Shown here piece by piece: positions 35,742 through 44,273 of a stretch of 64,000 nt of DNA. Source of the stretch: Cupriavidus gilardii (GTDB taxonomy: Bacteria; Pseudomonadota; Gammaproteobacteria; Burkholderiales; Burkholderiaceae); assembly GCF_013314895.1 (NCBI RefSeq), contig NZ_JABTYE010000006.1, positions 214,936 to 278,935 of the forward strand, given 5' to 3'. The number at the start of each line of letters is the position of its first letter. The first letter of the stretch is position 1. The translations under genes were made by a program, and so were the position numbers. Under the pieces are notes generated by a model. It was not told where the DNA came from, searched no databases, and was given only the letters and a program-made list of their open reading frames with translations.

Positions 35742-37217
35742 ATGACCAAGACACTGACCGCGCTGCTGCTGGTGGCCGGCGTGCTGTCCGGCTGCACGCT
35801 GGCGCCACGCTATGAGCGGCCGGCCGCGCCGGTGGCGAGCGAATTCCCGACCGCTACCGAAGGCTTCGGCCAGTCCGAGGTGAAGACCGGCGAGACGCGC
35901 CGGGCCACCGATATCGGCTGGCGCGAGTTCTTCCGCGATCCGCGCCTGCAGGCGATGATCGCGACCGCGCTGGACAACAACCGCGACCTGCGCACCGCCG
36001 CGCTGCGCATCGAGGAAGCGCGCGCGACGTACCAGGTGCAGCGGGCCGACCTGCTGCCGACGGTCAATGCGACCGGCGGCTACACGCGCCAGCGGGTGTC
36101 GGGCGCGGCCTCGCCGCTGGGCCAGGGCTACCTGGCCGAGTACTGGCAGGCCGGCGGCGCGATCACCTCGTACGAGCTCGACTTCTTCGGCCGCGTGCGC
36201 AGCCTGTCCAACGCCGCGCTGGCGCAGTACTTCGCCACCGAGGAAGCGCGCCGCGCCGCGCAGATCTCGCTGGTGTCGGAAGTGGCCAAGGCCTATCTGG
36301 CCGAGCGCGCCTACGACGAGCAGTACGCGATCGCGCAGAACACGCTGAAGACCCGCGAGGAGACCTTCCGCCTGGCGCAGCAGCGCTTCGAGGCCGGCGC
36401 CACCTCGGCGCTGGACCTGCGCGACAACGAGTCGCTGGTCGCGCAAGCGCGCGTGTCGGTCGCCGAACTGGCGCGCCAGCGCGCGCAGGCGCGCAACGCT
36501 CTCGAGGTGCTGGTCGGCACGCCGCTGGCTTCGATCCCGAATCTGCCGCCGGCGCGCACGCTGTCCGAGGAGCGCTTCGTCACGGACATCCCGCCGGGAC
36601 TGCCGTCGGACCTGCTCGAGCAGCGTCCCGATATCCGCCAGGCCGAACAGCAGCTGCTGTCGGCCAACGCGAATATCGGCGCCGCCCGCGCCGCGTTCTT
36701 CCCGCGCATCTCGCTGACCGGCCAGCTCGGCAGCATGAGCCGGGACTTCTCGGGCCTGTTCGAGGCCGGCACCAAGGCGTGGTCGTTCGCGCCGCAACTG
36801 GTGCTGCCGATCTTCGACTTCGGCCGGAACATGTCGAACCTGGACCTGGCCAACGTGCGCAAGAACATCCAAGTGGCCAACTACGAGAAGACCATCCAGG
36901 TGGCCTTCCGCGAGGTGGCCGACGCGCTGGTTGCACGCGGCACGCTGGAAGAGCAGGTCACCGGCCAGGAGCAGGTGCGCAACGCCGAAGCGGCCCGCTT
37001 CGAACTGGCCAATCTGCGCTTCCGCAGCGGCATCACCGGCCAGATCGAGGCATTGGACGCGCAGCGTCAATTGTTCACCGCCGAGCAGGCCCTGATCCAG
37101 GCGCGGCAGCTGCGGCTGAACAACGCGATCGACCTGTACCGGGCGCTTGGCGGCGGCCTGTCCGAGACCGGGCCGGTCGCGTCGGCATCGACGCCGCAGA
37201 ACGGCACCGCGCGCTGA
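35742..37217 (+). CDS. oprM: OprM/NodT-family outer-membrane efflux channel
   Basis: 491 residues. The lipobox LSGC near residue 18 makes it an acylated outer-membrane factor, as in OprM. The two TolC-like repeats each begin with a long helix: ALDNNRDLRTAALRIEEARATYQVQRADLLP and RQAEQQLLSANANIGAARAAFFPRISL. The proline-terminated turns and beta-barrel strands follow each. AGGAGG lies eight bases before the ATG, with the site inside the end of acrB, so the gene is coupled. It may also serve the adaptor-pump pair at 12288-16713 that lacks its own channel. The operon ends at a strong terminator. Confidence 0.95.
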   Translation: MTKTLTALLLVAGVLSGCTLAPRYERPAAPVASEFPTATEGFGQSEVKTGETRRATDIGWREFFRDPRLQAMIATALDNNRDLRTAALRIEEARATYQVQRADLLPTVNATGGYTRQRVSGAASPLGQGYLAEYWQAGGAITSYELDFFGRVRSLSNAALAQYFATEEARRAAQISLVSEVAKAYLAERAYDEQYAIAQNTLKTREETFRLAQQRFEAGATSALDLRDNESLVAQARVSVAELARQRAQARNALEVLVGTPLASIPNLPPARTLSEERFVTDIPPGLPSDLLEQRPDIRQAEQQLLSANANIGAARAAFFPRISLTGQLGSMSRDFSGLFEAGTKAWSFAPQLVLPIFDFGRNMSNLDLANVRKNIQVANYEKTIQVAFREVADALVARGTLEEQVTGQEQVRNAEAARFELANLRFRSGITGQIEALDAQRQLFTAEQALIQARQLRLNNAIDLYRALGGGLSETGPVASASTPQNGTAR

Positions 37218-37241
37218 AGGCGCGGCTGTCAGCAGCACAAG

Positions 37242-37270
37242 GAAAGCGCCTTCGGGCGCTTTCTTTTTTT
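37242..37270 (+). terminator. Rho-independent terminator of acrAB-oprM
   Basis: Stem GAAAGCGCC/GGCGCTTTC with loop TTCG, followed by seven or more T residues. Very strong. Confidence 0.93.
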
Positions 37271-37899
37271 ACTGACAGGCATCCCGGGTGCGCATCTGCG
37301 CGGCATGCGCAAGGTCGCGCTCCGACCTGGGCATCGTTCCACCTACAGCCAATGGACGATCAAGGCTTCCAAGGTCGCTGACCTGCTGGCCGGGAAGATC
37401 CAGATGCCCGAGTTTGCCGTGCATGTACCTGCCCTTGCCCGGACGAAACGTCGATGAAGGACTGGATGTAGCCGCAGCGGCTTGCCGACGGTTATAGTCC
37501 GTCGCGTTTTTCTGAAGAACCGGCCGGCCGATGCACCTACGATCGCGTTTGTCGGTTCACCCGTCAACGCTTGCGGGAGCCAGCTACCAACCCCAGCTCC
37601 TCGTTGGGTCGCACGTCATCCTTCCCTGGTAGTTGGCTTTTTTTCTCCCCCGGTCATTCCCTCGCTGTCCCCTTCCCTCCCCCGTCTTTCCGCTCCCCTT
37701 TTCCCGGTCATTTCCCTTGCCGTGCCGTTGCGATTCCATTTCCCCCGCCTCGTTTCCGGCCGTCGGCAGCATTAGTTTTCGCGCCGAATTCACTAAAAAG
37801 CGTCGCCCGATCGGCGCCAGCTGTTCTTGTCCGGCCCCGGAAAGCGATACCTTGCGTCCGACTTCGTTCTTCCACGTTGCAGACCATGGGATATCGACC
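37271..37899. other. 629-bp gap with a pyrimidine-rich tract
   Basis: No gene is confidently supported. A possible 50-codon reading at 37305-37457 (starts MRKVALRPGH) has no ribosome site or known homology. From about 37600 to 37745 the plus strand is strongly biased to C and T, with the direct repeats CCCGGTCATTCCCT and CCCGGTCATTTCCCT at 37649 and 37704. No promoter is clear. Confidence 0.5.
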
Positions 37900-38316
37900 G
37901 TGACAGAGAATGCCAATGCCGACAGCGCCGACCGGCGCTACTACCAGACCGAGGACTCGCTGTCGCGCGTCGCCTGCCGCGTGCTCGACGGCAAGCTGTG
38001 GATGACGCTGGACAATATGGCGGCGCTGTATCGAACCTCGGAGCAGGATGTCGCGAGGCAATTGAAGGCCGTGTTTTGCGGACGCCGGCTCGGCTCGGCC
38101 TCGATTCGCAAGGAGGCACTGCGCGACGATGGCATCGCGCCCGGCCCGACCTGCTACGCGCTCGACGCGGTGCTGCTGGTCGGCGCGCGTCTGGGCTCGA
38201 CCCGCGGCGAGGCGTTTGCGCGCTGGGCCGCCGATCTGCTCGCCAACGAGCCGCCCGGGCCCGCGGACCAGCCGGCGGCGTGTCAAACCGGCAGGGAGAC
38301 AGGCGCGGTAAAGTAG
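37900..38316 (+). CDS. RhuM-like N-terminal-domain protein
   Basis: 138 residues from a GTG start, since no ATG is in frame nearby. YYQTEDSLSRVACRVLDGKLWMTLDNMAALYRTS, then DVARQLKAVFCGR and CYALDAVLLVGARLGSTRGEAFARWAADLL, follow the pattern of RhuM/virulence-RhuM proteins (an N-terminal domain YxTEDG...WLTQxQMAELF...HIKNIF, then YNLDVIISVGYRVxSxRGTxFRxWA). Full-length RhuM proteins are about 330 residues, so this one keeps only the first domain. The ending is disordered. RhuM function is unknown; homologues often sit in genomic islands. It is 45 bases before a MazG-like gene. Base composition does not stand out from the surroundings. Confidence 0.65.
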   Translation: MTENANADSADRRYYQTEDSLSRVACRVLDGKLWMTLDNMAALYRTSEQDVARQLKAVFCGRRLGSASIRKEALRDDGIAPGPTCYALDAVLLVGARLGSTRGEAFARWAADLLANEPPGPADQPAACQTGRETGAVK

Positions 38317-38360
38317 TCCACCGAACAACCGGACAACCTACGGTGGGCAAGGACGCGCAG

Positions 38361-38702
38361 ATGAAACTGATCGAAACGGAGCGCTTGCAGCAGGTGCTGA
38401 ACGACTTCATCCGCGCCCGGGACTGGGCGCGGTACCACTCGCCGAAGAACCTGTCGATGGCGCTGAGCGTCGAGGTGGCCGAGCTGGTGGAGATCTTTCA
38501 GTGGAAGACGGAACAAGAGTCCCACACCGTGATGGCGACGGACGAGCGCGAGCATGTGCGGCAGGAATTGGCCGATATCCTGATCTACCTGGTCGAGCTG
38601 GCCAGTGTGCTGGAGGTCGATCTCGACGCTGCGGTGCGCGACAAGATCGCGCTCAATGCCGCCAAGTACCCCGCGATCACGCCATCTGAAGTCAATCGCT
38701 AA
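38361..38702 (+). CDS. MazG-like nucleotide pyrophosphohydrolase (RS21-C6/DCTPP1 type)
   Basis: 113 residues, a single helical MazG domain. The metal-binding motif is E38-x2-E41 in SVEVAELVEIFQW and E69-x2-D72 in RQELADILIYL, as in all-alpha NTP pyrophosphatases. The tail DLDAAVRDKIALNAAKYP matches the family end (K-NxxKYP). It hydrolyses non-canonical or modified (d)NTPs to monophosphates and pyrophosphate (house-cleaning). ATG at 38361 is preceded by AAGGA seven bases away; a GTG six codons upstream is possible. It is followed, 16 bases later, by the DUF72 gene in the same direction. Confidence 0.88.
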   Translation: MKLIETERLQQVLNDFIRARDWARYHSPKNLSMALSVEVAELVEIFQWKTEQESHTVMATDEREHVRQELADILIYLVELASVLEVDLDAAVRDKIALNAAKYPAITPSEVNR

Positions 38703-38718
38703 TCGGAGGAGGATCGTC

Positions 38719-39600
38719 ATGGCAGCGAATGCATCGACCCAGGCTGGCGCCATCCGCGTCGGCATCGGCGGCTGGACCTATGCCCCGTGGCGCGGCACGT
38801 TCTACCCGGCGGGCCTGCCGCAGGCGCGCGAGCTGGAGTACGCCAGCCACATGCTGACCGCGATCGAGATCAACAGCACCTATCACGGCACGCAGAAACG
38901 CGAGTCGTTCATCAAGTGGAAGGAGCAGACGCCCGACGATTTCGTCTTCTCGGTCAAGGCGTCGCGCTATGCGACCAACCGCCGGGTACTCGCCGAGGCC
39001 GGCGAATCGATCGAACGCTTCGTCGACAGCGGCATCACCGAACTGGGCGCCAAGCTCGGGCCGATCGTCTGGCAGTTCGCCCCGACCAAGGCGTTCGACC
39101 GCGAGGATTTCGAGGCCTTTCTCGCGCTGCTGCCACCGGAAGCCGATGGCATCCGGCTGCGCCATGTTGTCGAAGTGCGCCATGCCAGCTTTGCCTGCCC
39201 CGAATTCCTGGCGCTCGCCCGCCAGTACAAGGCCGCCACGGTGTTCACCGACGTCGAGAAATTCCCCTCTTTCGCCGATGTGACCGGGGACTTCGTCTAC
39301 GCACGGCTGATGCGCAGCAACGCCAGGCTGAAGTACGGCTACGCGCCGAAAACGCTCGACGCCTGGGCCGAGCATGCGCAGGCGTGGGCACGCGGCGAGG
39401 CGCCGCAGGGGCTGCCGCGCGTCGACGACAACGACGTACCGGCGCGCCGCCGCGACGTGTTCGTGTTCTTCATCAATGGCGAGAAGGAGCGCGCGCCGGC
39501 CGCCGCGACCGCGCTGCTGTCGCGTCTGGATCCGGACTACGAGGCCCGCGTGCGGGTTTCCGGCAGGAAGATCGCCAGCACGCCGAGCAACGGCAGGTAG
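38719..39600 (+). CDS. DUF72 (YecE-like) family protein
   Basis: 293 residues. The start ATG follows GGAGGAGGATCGTC, a strong ribosome site. The TIM-barrel family is recognised by IRVGIGGWTYAPWRGTFYP, then EYASHMLTAIEINSTYHG, FSVKASRYATNRR, GPIVWQFAPTKAFD and VVEVRHASF, with the end YVFFINGEKERAP. The function of DUF72 is not established. It lies in an operon-like row after the RhuM-like and MazG-like genes. The last 64 bases overlap the end of the convergent fosmidomycin-resistance-type gene. Confidence 0.88.
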   Translation: MAANASTQAGAIRVGIGGWTYAPWRGTFYPAGLPQARELEYASHMLTAIEINSTYHGTQKRESFIKWKEQTPDDFVFSVKASRYATNRRVLAEAGESIERFVDSGITELGAKLGPIVWQFAPTKAFDREDFEAFLALLPPEADGIRLRHVVEVRHASFACPEFLALARQYKAATVFTDVEKFPSFADVTGDFVYARLMRSNARLKYGYAPKTLDAWAEHAQAWARGEAPQGLPRVDDNDVPARRRDVFVFFINGEKERAPAAATALLSRLDPDYEARVRVSGRKIASTPSNGR

Positions 39601-40820
39601 GCGCACCAGCGGTAGACCGTCTCGATGCCGTGCGCGTCGGCGACCCCGCCGAGCACCGCGGCGCCGATGCCCCCCATGCCGAAGGCCAGGCCGAAGAACA
39701 GGCCCGAGACCATGCCGACCTTGCCCGGAATCAGCTCCTGCGCGAACACCAGGATCGCGGAGAACGCCGAGGCCAGGATGAAGCCGATCACCAGCGACAC
39801 CGCGGCGGTCCCGAACAGGTCGGCATGGGGCAGCATCAGCGTGAACGGCGCGACGCCCAGGATCGAGAACCAGATCACGCGCTTGCGGCCGATGCGGTCG
39901 CCGATCGGGCCGCCGAGGATGGTGCCGACCGCGACCGCGAACAGAAAGGCGAACAGATAGAGCTGGGCCGAGCGCTGCGGCACCCCGAAGCGCTCCATCA
40001 GATAGAAGGTGTAATAGGTGCCCAGCGAAGCCATATAGAAGTACTTCGAGAACAGCAACACCATCAGCACCGCCATCGCGCGGGCCACGGTACGGGCGGG
40101 CAGGCGCGGCGCGCTTGCCATCGCCTTGCGTGCCGCGCGGGCATGCTCGGCCAGCCGCTGGCCATACCAGCCGCCCACGCGCCACAGCACCGCAATCGCC
40201 AGCAGGGCCGCCAGCGACAGCCAGGCGATGCTGCCCTGCGTGTGCACCACCACCGCTGCCAGCAGCGGTCCGGCCGCGCTGCCGACATTGCCGCCCACCT
40301 GGAAGATCGACTGCGCCAGTCCGTGGCGTCCGCCCGAGGCCATGCGCGCCACGCGCGAAGATTCCGGGTGGAAGATCGACGAGCCGGTGCCGACCAGCGC
40401 CGCGGCCACCAGCAGCACGCCATAGCTGGGCGCCACCGACAACAGCAGCAGGCCGGCCAGCGTGAAGCCCATGCCTACCGCCAGCGAATGCGGCTTTGGA
40501 TGCTTGTCGGTGTACAGGCCGACCAGCGGCTGCAGCAGCGAGGCGGTGATCTGGTAGGTCAGCGTCAGCAGGCCGATCTGCACGAAGCTCAGGTTGAAGC
40601 CGCCCTTGAGCATCGGGTAGATCGCCAGGATCAACGACTGGATCATGTCGTTGAGCATGTGGGCGAAGCTGATGGCGGACAGCACGCGGAAGCCGGTGCG
40701 TTCACCGGCGTCGGCAGTGGCCGTCGCCGATGCCGCGGGTGCCGCGGGCGCGGCCGGTGTCACGGCGGCATCGGGCACATTGGCCAAATCGGCAGACAGG
40801 GAATCGATTCGCGAAGCCAT
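39537..40820 (-). CDS. fsr: MFS exporter, fosmidomycin-resistance (Fsr) family
   Basis: 427 residues from MASRIDSLSA. After an Ala/Thr/Pro-rich N-terminal 40 residues come twelve predicted helices. SFAHMLNDMIQSLILAIYPMLK in helix 1 and SIFHPESSRVARMASGGRHGLAQSIFQVGGN in the helix 4-5 loop are the fosmidomycin-resistance signatures (HP[EA]x5-8R, GGRHG). KFFYM-type motif SKYFYMASLGTYYTFYLM is helix 7. It exports fosmidomycin or other small hydrophilic drugs in E. coli; here the substrate is inferred. It overlaps the DUF72 gene by 64 bases tail to tail. Divergent from the AraC-family regulator, which may control it. Confidence 0.88.
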   Translation of the reverse strand: MASRIDSLSADLANVPDAAVTPAAPAAPAASATATADAGERTGFRVLSAISFAHMLNDMIQSLILAIYPMLKGGFNLSFVQIGLLTLTYQITASLLQPLVGLYTDKHPKPHSLAVGMGFTLAGLLLLSVAPSYGVLLVAAALVGTGSSIFHPESSRVARMASGGRHGLAQSIFQVGGNVGSAAGPLLAAVVVHTQGSIAWLSLAALLAIAVLWRVGGWYGQRLAEHARAARKAMASAPRLPARTVARAMAVLMVLLFSKYFYMASLGTYYTFYLMERFGVPQRSAQLYLFAFLFAVAVGTILGGPIGDRIGRKRVIWFSILGVAPFTLMLPHADLFGTAAVSLVIGFILASAFSAILVFAQELIPGKVGMVSGLFFGLAFGMGGIGAAVLGGVADAHGIETVYRWCAYLPLLGVLAIFLPETRTRAS

Positions 40821-41042
40821 GGCAAAGGTCTCTCGTTGGACTTTTTTCTTGGGAGCGTTGGGAGCGTTACGAGCGGTCGGGCCGCAGTGGGATAGACCGC
40901 GGGAGCAACACGGCAGCAAGGCCGCACGCGCGCGAACACGGTGATGCTATTCCTTGCGCCGGCGCCTGTCCTGCGAGATTGAGACTGCCACCATCTCGAA
41001 ACGGACAGATAATCGCCCTATTCCGCCATCATTGCGCCACGC

Positions 41043-41068
41043 TTTCGCCACATCGTTTCGCCACATCG
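41043..41068 (+). promoter_or_regulatory. Tandem 13-bp repeats before the AraC-family gene
   Basis: Two adjacent exact copies of TTTCGCCACATCG, preceded by a related TTGCGCCACGC. They lie 29 bases before the AraC-family start and in the gap shared with fsr. AraC-family proteins bind direct repeats, so this is a candidate operator; a slippage array is the alternative. Confidence 0.5.
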
Positions 41069-41096
41069 TTTTGCCTGATACGGGAGCCCGATCGAA

Positions 41097-41894
41097 ATGG
41101 CCGATGCCATTCCCCACGCCGACGCCCTGCCCGCGCCGCCGCGCTACATGGCCTACGACCGCGGCCCGATGCCGGTGGCCGCGATGGCCGCCGACTATCA
41201 GCCGGGCCATCTGACCACGCGCCACCGGCATCCGCACGCGCAGCTGCTGCATGCCGTGCATGGCGTGATGGTCGTCGGAACCGACGAGGGCCAATGGATC
41301 GTGCCGCCAACGCGGGCAATCTGGGTGCCCGGCGGCACCGATCACTGGATTCGCATGGTAGGCCATGTGCGGATGCGCACCGCGTATATCCGCCCGGATG
41401 CGGCCCCCGGATTGCCGACGCGCTGCACCGTGCTCGGCGTCTCGCCCCTGCTGCGCGAATTGATCCTGGCGGCGATCGACATCGTCCCGCCCTATTCCCC
41501 CGATTCCCGCGACGGCCGCGTGATGCAGCTGCTGCTCGACGAGGTGGTGCTGCTGCCCGCGCTGCCGCTGCATCTGCCGCATCCGGTCGACCCGGCGCTG
41601 CGGCGCGTCTGTGCCGCGATTCTGGAAATGCCCGATACGCCGATGACGCTGGCCGACTGGGCGCGGCAGCTCGGCATCGACGGCAGGACGGTGCAGCGGC
41701 GCTTCGCGCGCGAGACCGGCATGACCTTCGGCCAGTGGCGTCAGCAGGCGCGGCTGCTGGCGGCGCTGGAGCGGCTGGCGGCGGGCGTCAAGGTGGTCGA
41801 GGTGGCGCTCGAACTGGGCTACCAGAGCCCGAGCGCGTTTGCGACGATGTTCCGGCGCCAGTTCGGCGTGCCGCCCAGCGCGTTCTTTCGCTGA
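41097..41894 (+). CDS. AraC-family regulator with N-terminal cupin
   Basis: 265 residues. The N-terminal 120 residues form a cupin-like sensory domain (TTRHRHPHAQLLHAVHGVMVVGTDEGQWIVPPTRAIWVPGGTDH), with His residues as in DUF2702/AraC-cupin regulators. Two helix-turn-helix units follow: DTPMTLADWARQLGIDGRTVQRRFARETGMTFGQWRQQARLL and VAVEVALELGYQSPSAFATMFRRQFG-like VVEVALELGYQSPSAF. It is divergent from fsr, with the direct repeats at 41043 between, and may regulate fsr and itself. Small cupin AraC regulators of this kind often adjoin efflux genes. Confidence 0.9.
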   Translation: MADAIPHADALPAPPRYMAYDRGPMPVAAMAADYQPGHLTTRHRHPHAQLLHAVHGVMVVGTDEGQWIVPPTRAIWVPGGTDHWIRMVGHVRMRTAYIRPDAAPGLPTRCTVLGVSPLLRELILAAIDIVPPYSPDSRDGRVMQLLLDEVVLLPALPLHLPHPVDPALRRVCAAILEMPDTPMTLADWARQLGIDGRTVQRRFARETGMTFGQWRQQARLLAALERLAAGVKVVEVALELGYQSPSAFATMFRRQFGVPPSAFFR

Positions 41895-41931
41895 GCGGGT
41901 TTGTCGCCGGTTTGCCGCAGGCCGGCGCGGC

Positions 41932-43161
41932 TCAGGCAGCCAGATAGCGCTCGACCAGCCGCGTCCAGTACGCCGCGCCCACCGTCAAGTTGTCGTCGTT
42001 GAAATCGTAGGCGGGGTTATGCAGCAGCGGACGGCCGGCGCCGTTGCCCAGGCGCACGAAGCAGCCGGGACGCTGCTGCAGGAAATAGGCGAAGTCCTCG
42101 CTGCCGGAAATCAGCGGGATCTGGGCCACGACCTTGTCCGGCCCGACCAGCTCCTCGGCGACCTGGCGCGCAAACTCCGTTTCCGCTTCGCTGTTGACCA
42201 CGACCGGATAGCCGGGCCGGTAATCGAGATCGACCGCGGCGCCATAGCCCTCGACGTGCGAGGTCACCAGCTGGCGGATGCGCGCTTCCAGCGTGGCGCG
42301 CACCTCGGGACTGAACGAACGGACGCTCAGTTCGAGCTTGGCGCTTTCGGGGATCACGTTGGGCGCATGGCCGGCATGCAGCGAGCCGATCGTCACCACC
42401 GCGGTTTCGTTCGGATCGATATTGCGCGACACGATGGTCTGCAGCGCCATCACCAGGCTGCCCGCAACCAGGATCGGATCGATCGACTGGTGCGGCCGCG
42501 CCGCGTGGCCGCCCTTGCCGCGAATGGTGATCGTGACGGTATCGCAGGCGGCCATCATCGGGCCGGCGCGGAACATGAAGGTGCCCACCGGCACGCCCGG
42601 ATGGTTGTGCAGGCCGAAGATCGCATCGCAGGGAAAGCGTTCGAACAGCCCGTCGGCCAGCATCCGCTGGGCGCCGCTGGCGCCGGCGCCGATCTCCTCG
42701 GCCGGCTGGAAGATCAGATTGACGGTGCCGTCGAAATTGCGCGTGCGTGCCAGTTGGCGCGCGGCACCGAGCAGGATCGCGGTGTGGCCATCGTGGCCGC
42801 AGGCGTGCATCTTGCCGCAATGGACGCTGGCATACGGCAGGCCGGTCGATTCCAGAATCGGCAGCGCGTCCATGTCGGCGCGGATGCCGATGCTGCGCCC
42901 GCTGTCGCCGTTGCGCAGCGTGCCGACCACGCCCGTGCCGCCGACACCGCGCGTCACCGTGTAGCCCCAACGCTCGAGGCGCTGCGCCACCAGTTCGGCG
43001 GTGCGGTGCTCTTCGAATCCGAGTTCGGGGTGTTGGTGAATGGTGCGGCGAATCGCCTCGAGTTCGGCGCGGCTGTCCAGCGTATCGGACAACTCGCAGT
43101 AGGCCGGGGTGAGATCGGCGCCGAGGCGGGACACAAGAATGGGGGGATCAACTTCTGACAT
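41932..43161 (-). CDS. M20D-family amidohydrolase (hippurate/N-acyl-amino acid type)
   Basis: 409 residues from MSEVDPPILV. Metal ligands and surrounding motifs are those of M20D: MHACGHDGHTAILLG (the CGHDxH motif), IFQPAEEIGAGASG (general base Glu), HNHPGVPVG and SGSEDFAYFLQQRPG. A dimerisation domain lies between about 190 and 300 (GKGGHAARPHQSIDPI). It removes the acyl group from N-acyl-amino acids or related amides, such as hippurate; the exact substrate is inferred. No signal peptide, so cytoplasmic. ATG 43161 lacks a good ribosome site; an ATG 14 codons upstream is an alternative. It follows the FAH gene on the same strand at 214 bases. Confidence 0.9.
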   Translation of the reverse strand: MSEVDPPILVSRLGADLTPAYCELSDTLDSRAELEAIRRTIHQHPELGFEEHRTAELVAQRLERWGYTVTRGVGGTGVVGTLRNGDSGRSIGIRADMDALPILESTGLPYASVHCGKMHACGHDGHTAILLGAARQLARTRNFDGTVNLIFQPAEEIGAGASGAQRMLADGLFERFPCDAIFGLHNHPGVPVGTFMFRAGPMMAACDTVTITIRGKGGHAARPHQSIDPILVAGSLVMALQTIVSRNIDPNETAVVTIGSLHAGHAPNVIPESAKLELSVRSFSPEVRATLEARIRQLVTSHVEGYGAAVDLDYRPGYPVVVNSEAETEFARQVAEELVGPDKVVAQIPLISGSEDFAYFLQQRPGCFVRLGNGAGRPLLHNPAYDFNDDNLTVGAAYWTRLVERYLAA

Positions 43162-43375
43162 GAGACGCTCGTATTGGCTAGTCCATGAAGGACAGTATTC
43201 CACTTAGGATCACGAGTGCCTATGCGATTTGACCTTTGGAGCGCATTTGTTTTAAGAACTGTTGCTAACGGGGTACGGTCCACCCTGATGCGCGCAGGGT
43301 CGGGGGAACTCGATCGTCTCGATGGGATCAGAGCCCCCGTCGTGTTTCATTGTGTTACGACGCGATCCAACGTCA

Positions 43376-44227
43376 TCACGCCGCGCGCGAGTAGGGCAGA
43401 ACGCGCTGCGTCTGCTCGCCCAATCCCTCGATGCCGAGGCGCATGGTATCGCCGGCCCGCAGAAAGCGCGGCGGCTTGAAACCCATGCCGACCCCCGGCG
43501 GCGTACCCGTACAGATCAGATCGCCGGGATGCAGCGTCATGAAGCGGCTGACGTAGCTGACCAGCGTGGCGACATCGAACACCATCGTCGCCGTGGTGCC
43601 GCTCTGCATCCGTTCGCCATTGACGTCGAGCCACAGCGACAACGCCTGCGGATCGGGCACCTCGTCGCACGTGACGAGCCAGGGGCCCACCGGGCAGAAC
43701 GTGTCGCAACCCTTGCCCTTGTCCCAGGTGCCGCCGCGCTCCATCTGGAATTCGCGCTCCGACACGTCGTTGACCACGCAGTAGCCCGCCACGTGATCGA
43801 GCGCGGTGGCCGGCGGGACGTCCTGCGCGCGCGTGCCGATCACCACGCCGAGCTCGACCTCCCAATCGGTCTTGACCGAATCGCGCGGCAGCATCACCGG
43901 ATCGTCCGGGCCATTGAGCGCGCTGGTGGCCTTCATGAAGACGATCGGCTCCGTCGGAATCGGCATGCCGGCCTCGGCCGCATGGTCGGCGTAGTTCAGA
44001 CCGATGGCGACGATCTTGCCGATCCCCGTCCATGGCACGCCGAAGCGCTGCCCATCGGCCAGCGGCAGGGTGGTGGGGTCCAGCGCGCCCAGCTCGGCGA
44101 GCATGTTCGGCGAAAGGGTGCGCGCGTCGATATCGCGGATCACCGCCGACAGGTCGCGCACGCGACCCTGCGCATCGATCAGCCCCGGCCGCTCGGCGCC
44201 CGCACTGCCAATACGTACCAGCTTCAT
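43376..44227 (-). CDS. Fumarylacetoacetate hydrolase (FAH) family protein
   Basis: 283 residues. GAGGAGA lies three bases before the ATG. The FAH fold is recognised by IVAIGLNYADHAAEAGMPIPTEPIVFMKATSAL near 75-110, metal-binding Glu in WEVELGVVIG, and NDVSEREFQMERGGTWDKGKGCDTFCPVGPWLVT, with TGTPPGVGMGFKPPRFL near the end. Family members hydrolyse fumarylpyruvate, 2-hydroxyhepta-2,4-diene-1,7-dioate or acylpyruvates, or decarboxylate oxaloacetate. The sequence does not separate these. It is 46 bases downstream of the peroxidase gene on the same strand. Confidence 0.92.
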   Translation of the reverse strand: MKLVRIGSAGAERPGLIDAQGRVRDLSAVIRDIDARTLSPNMLAELGALDPTTLPLADGQRFGVPWTGIGKIVAIGLNYADHAAEAGMPIPTEPIVFMKATSALNGPDDPVMLPRDSVKTDWEVELGVVIGTRAQDVPPATALDHVAGYCVVNDVSEREFQMERGGTWDKGKGCDTFCPVGPWLVTCDEVPDPQALSLWLDVNGERMQSGTTATMVFDVATLVSYVSRFMTLHPGDLICTGTPPGVGMGFKPPRFLRAGDTMRLGIEGLGEQTQRVLPYSRAA

Positions 44228-44273
44228 GGTTCTCCTCGTTTTCCTTGTTGGTGTTCGGCAAGCTTTCCGCCGA

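Noticed and set aside
32675..35797. A 1040-codon minus-strand frame opposite acrB
   Set aside because: Same reason: antisense shadow of a conserved gene with intact motifs.
37305..37457. 50-codon open frame after acrAB-oprM
   Set aside because: No ribosome site, no recognised homology and a length easily met by chance in GC-rich DNA.
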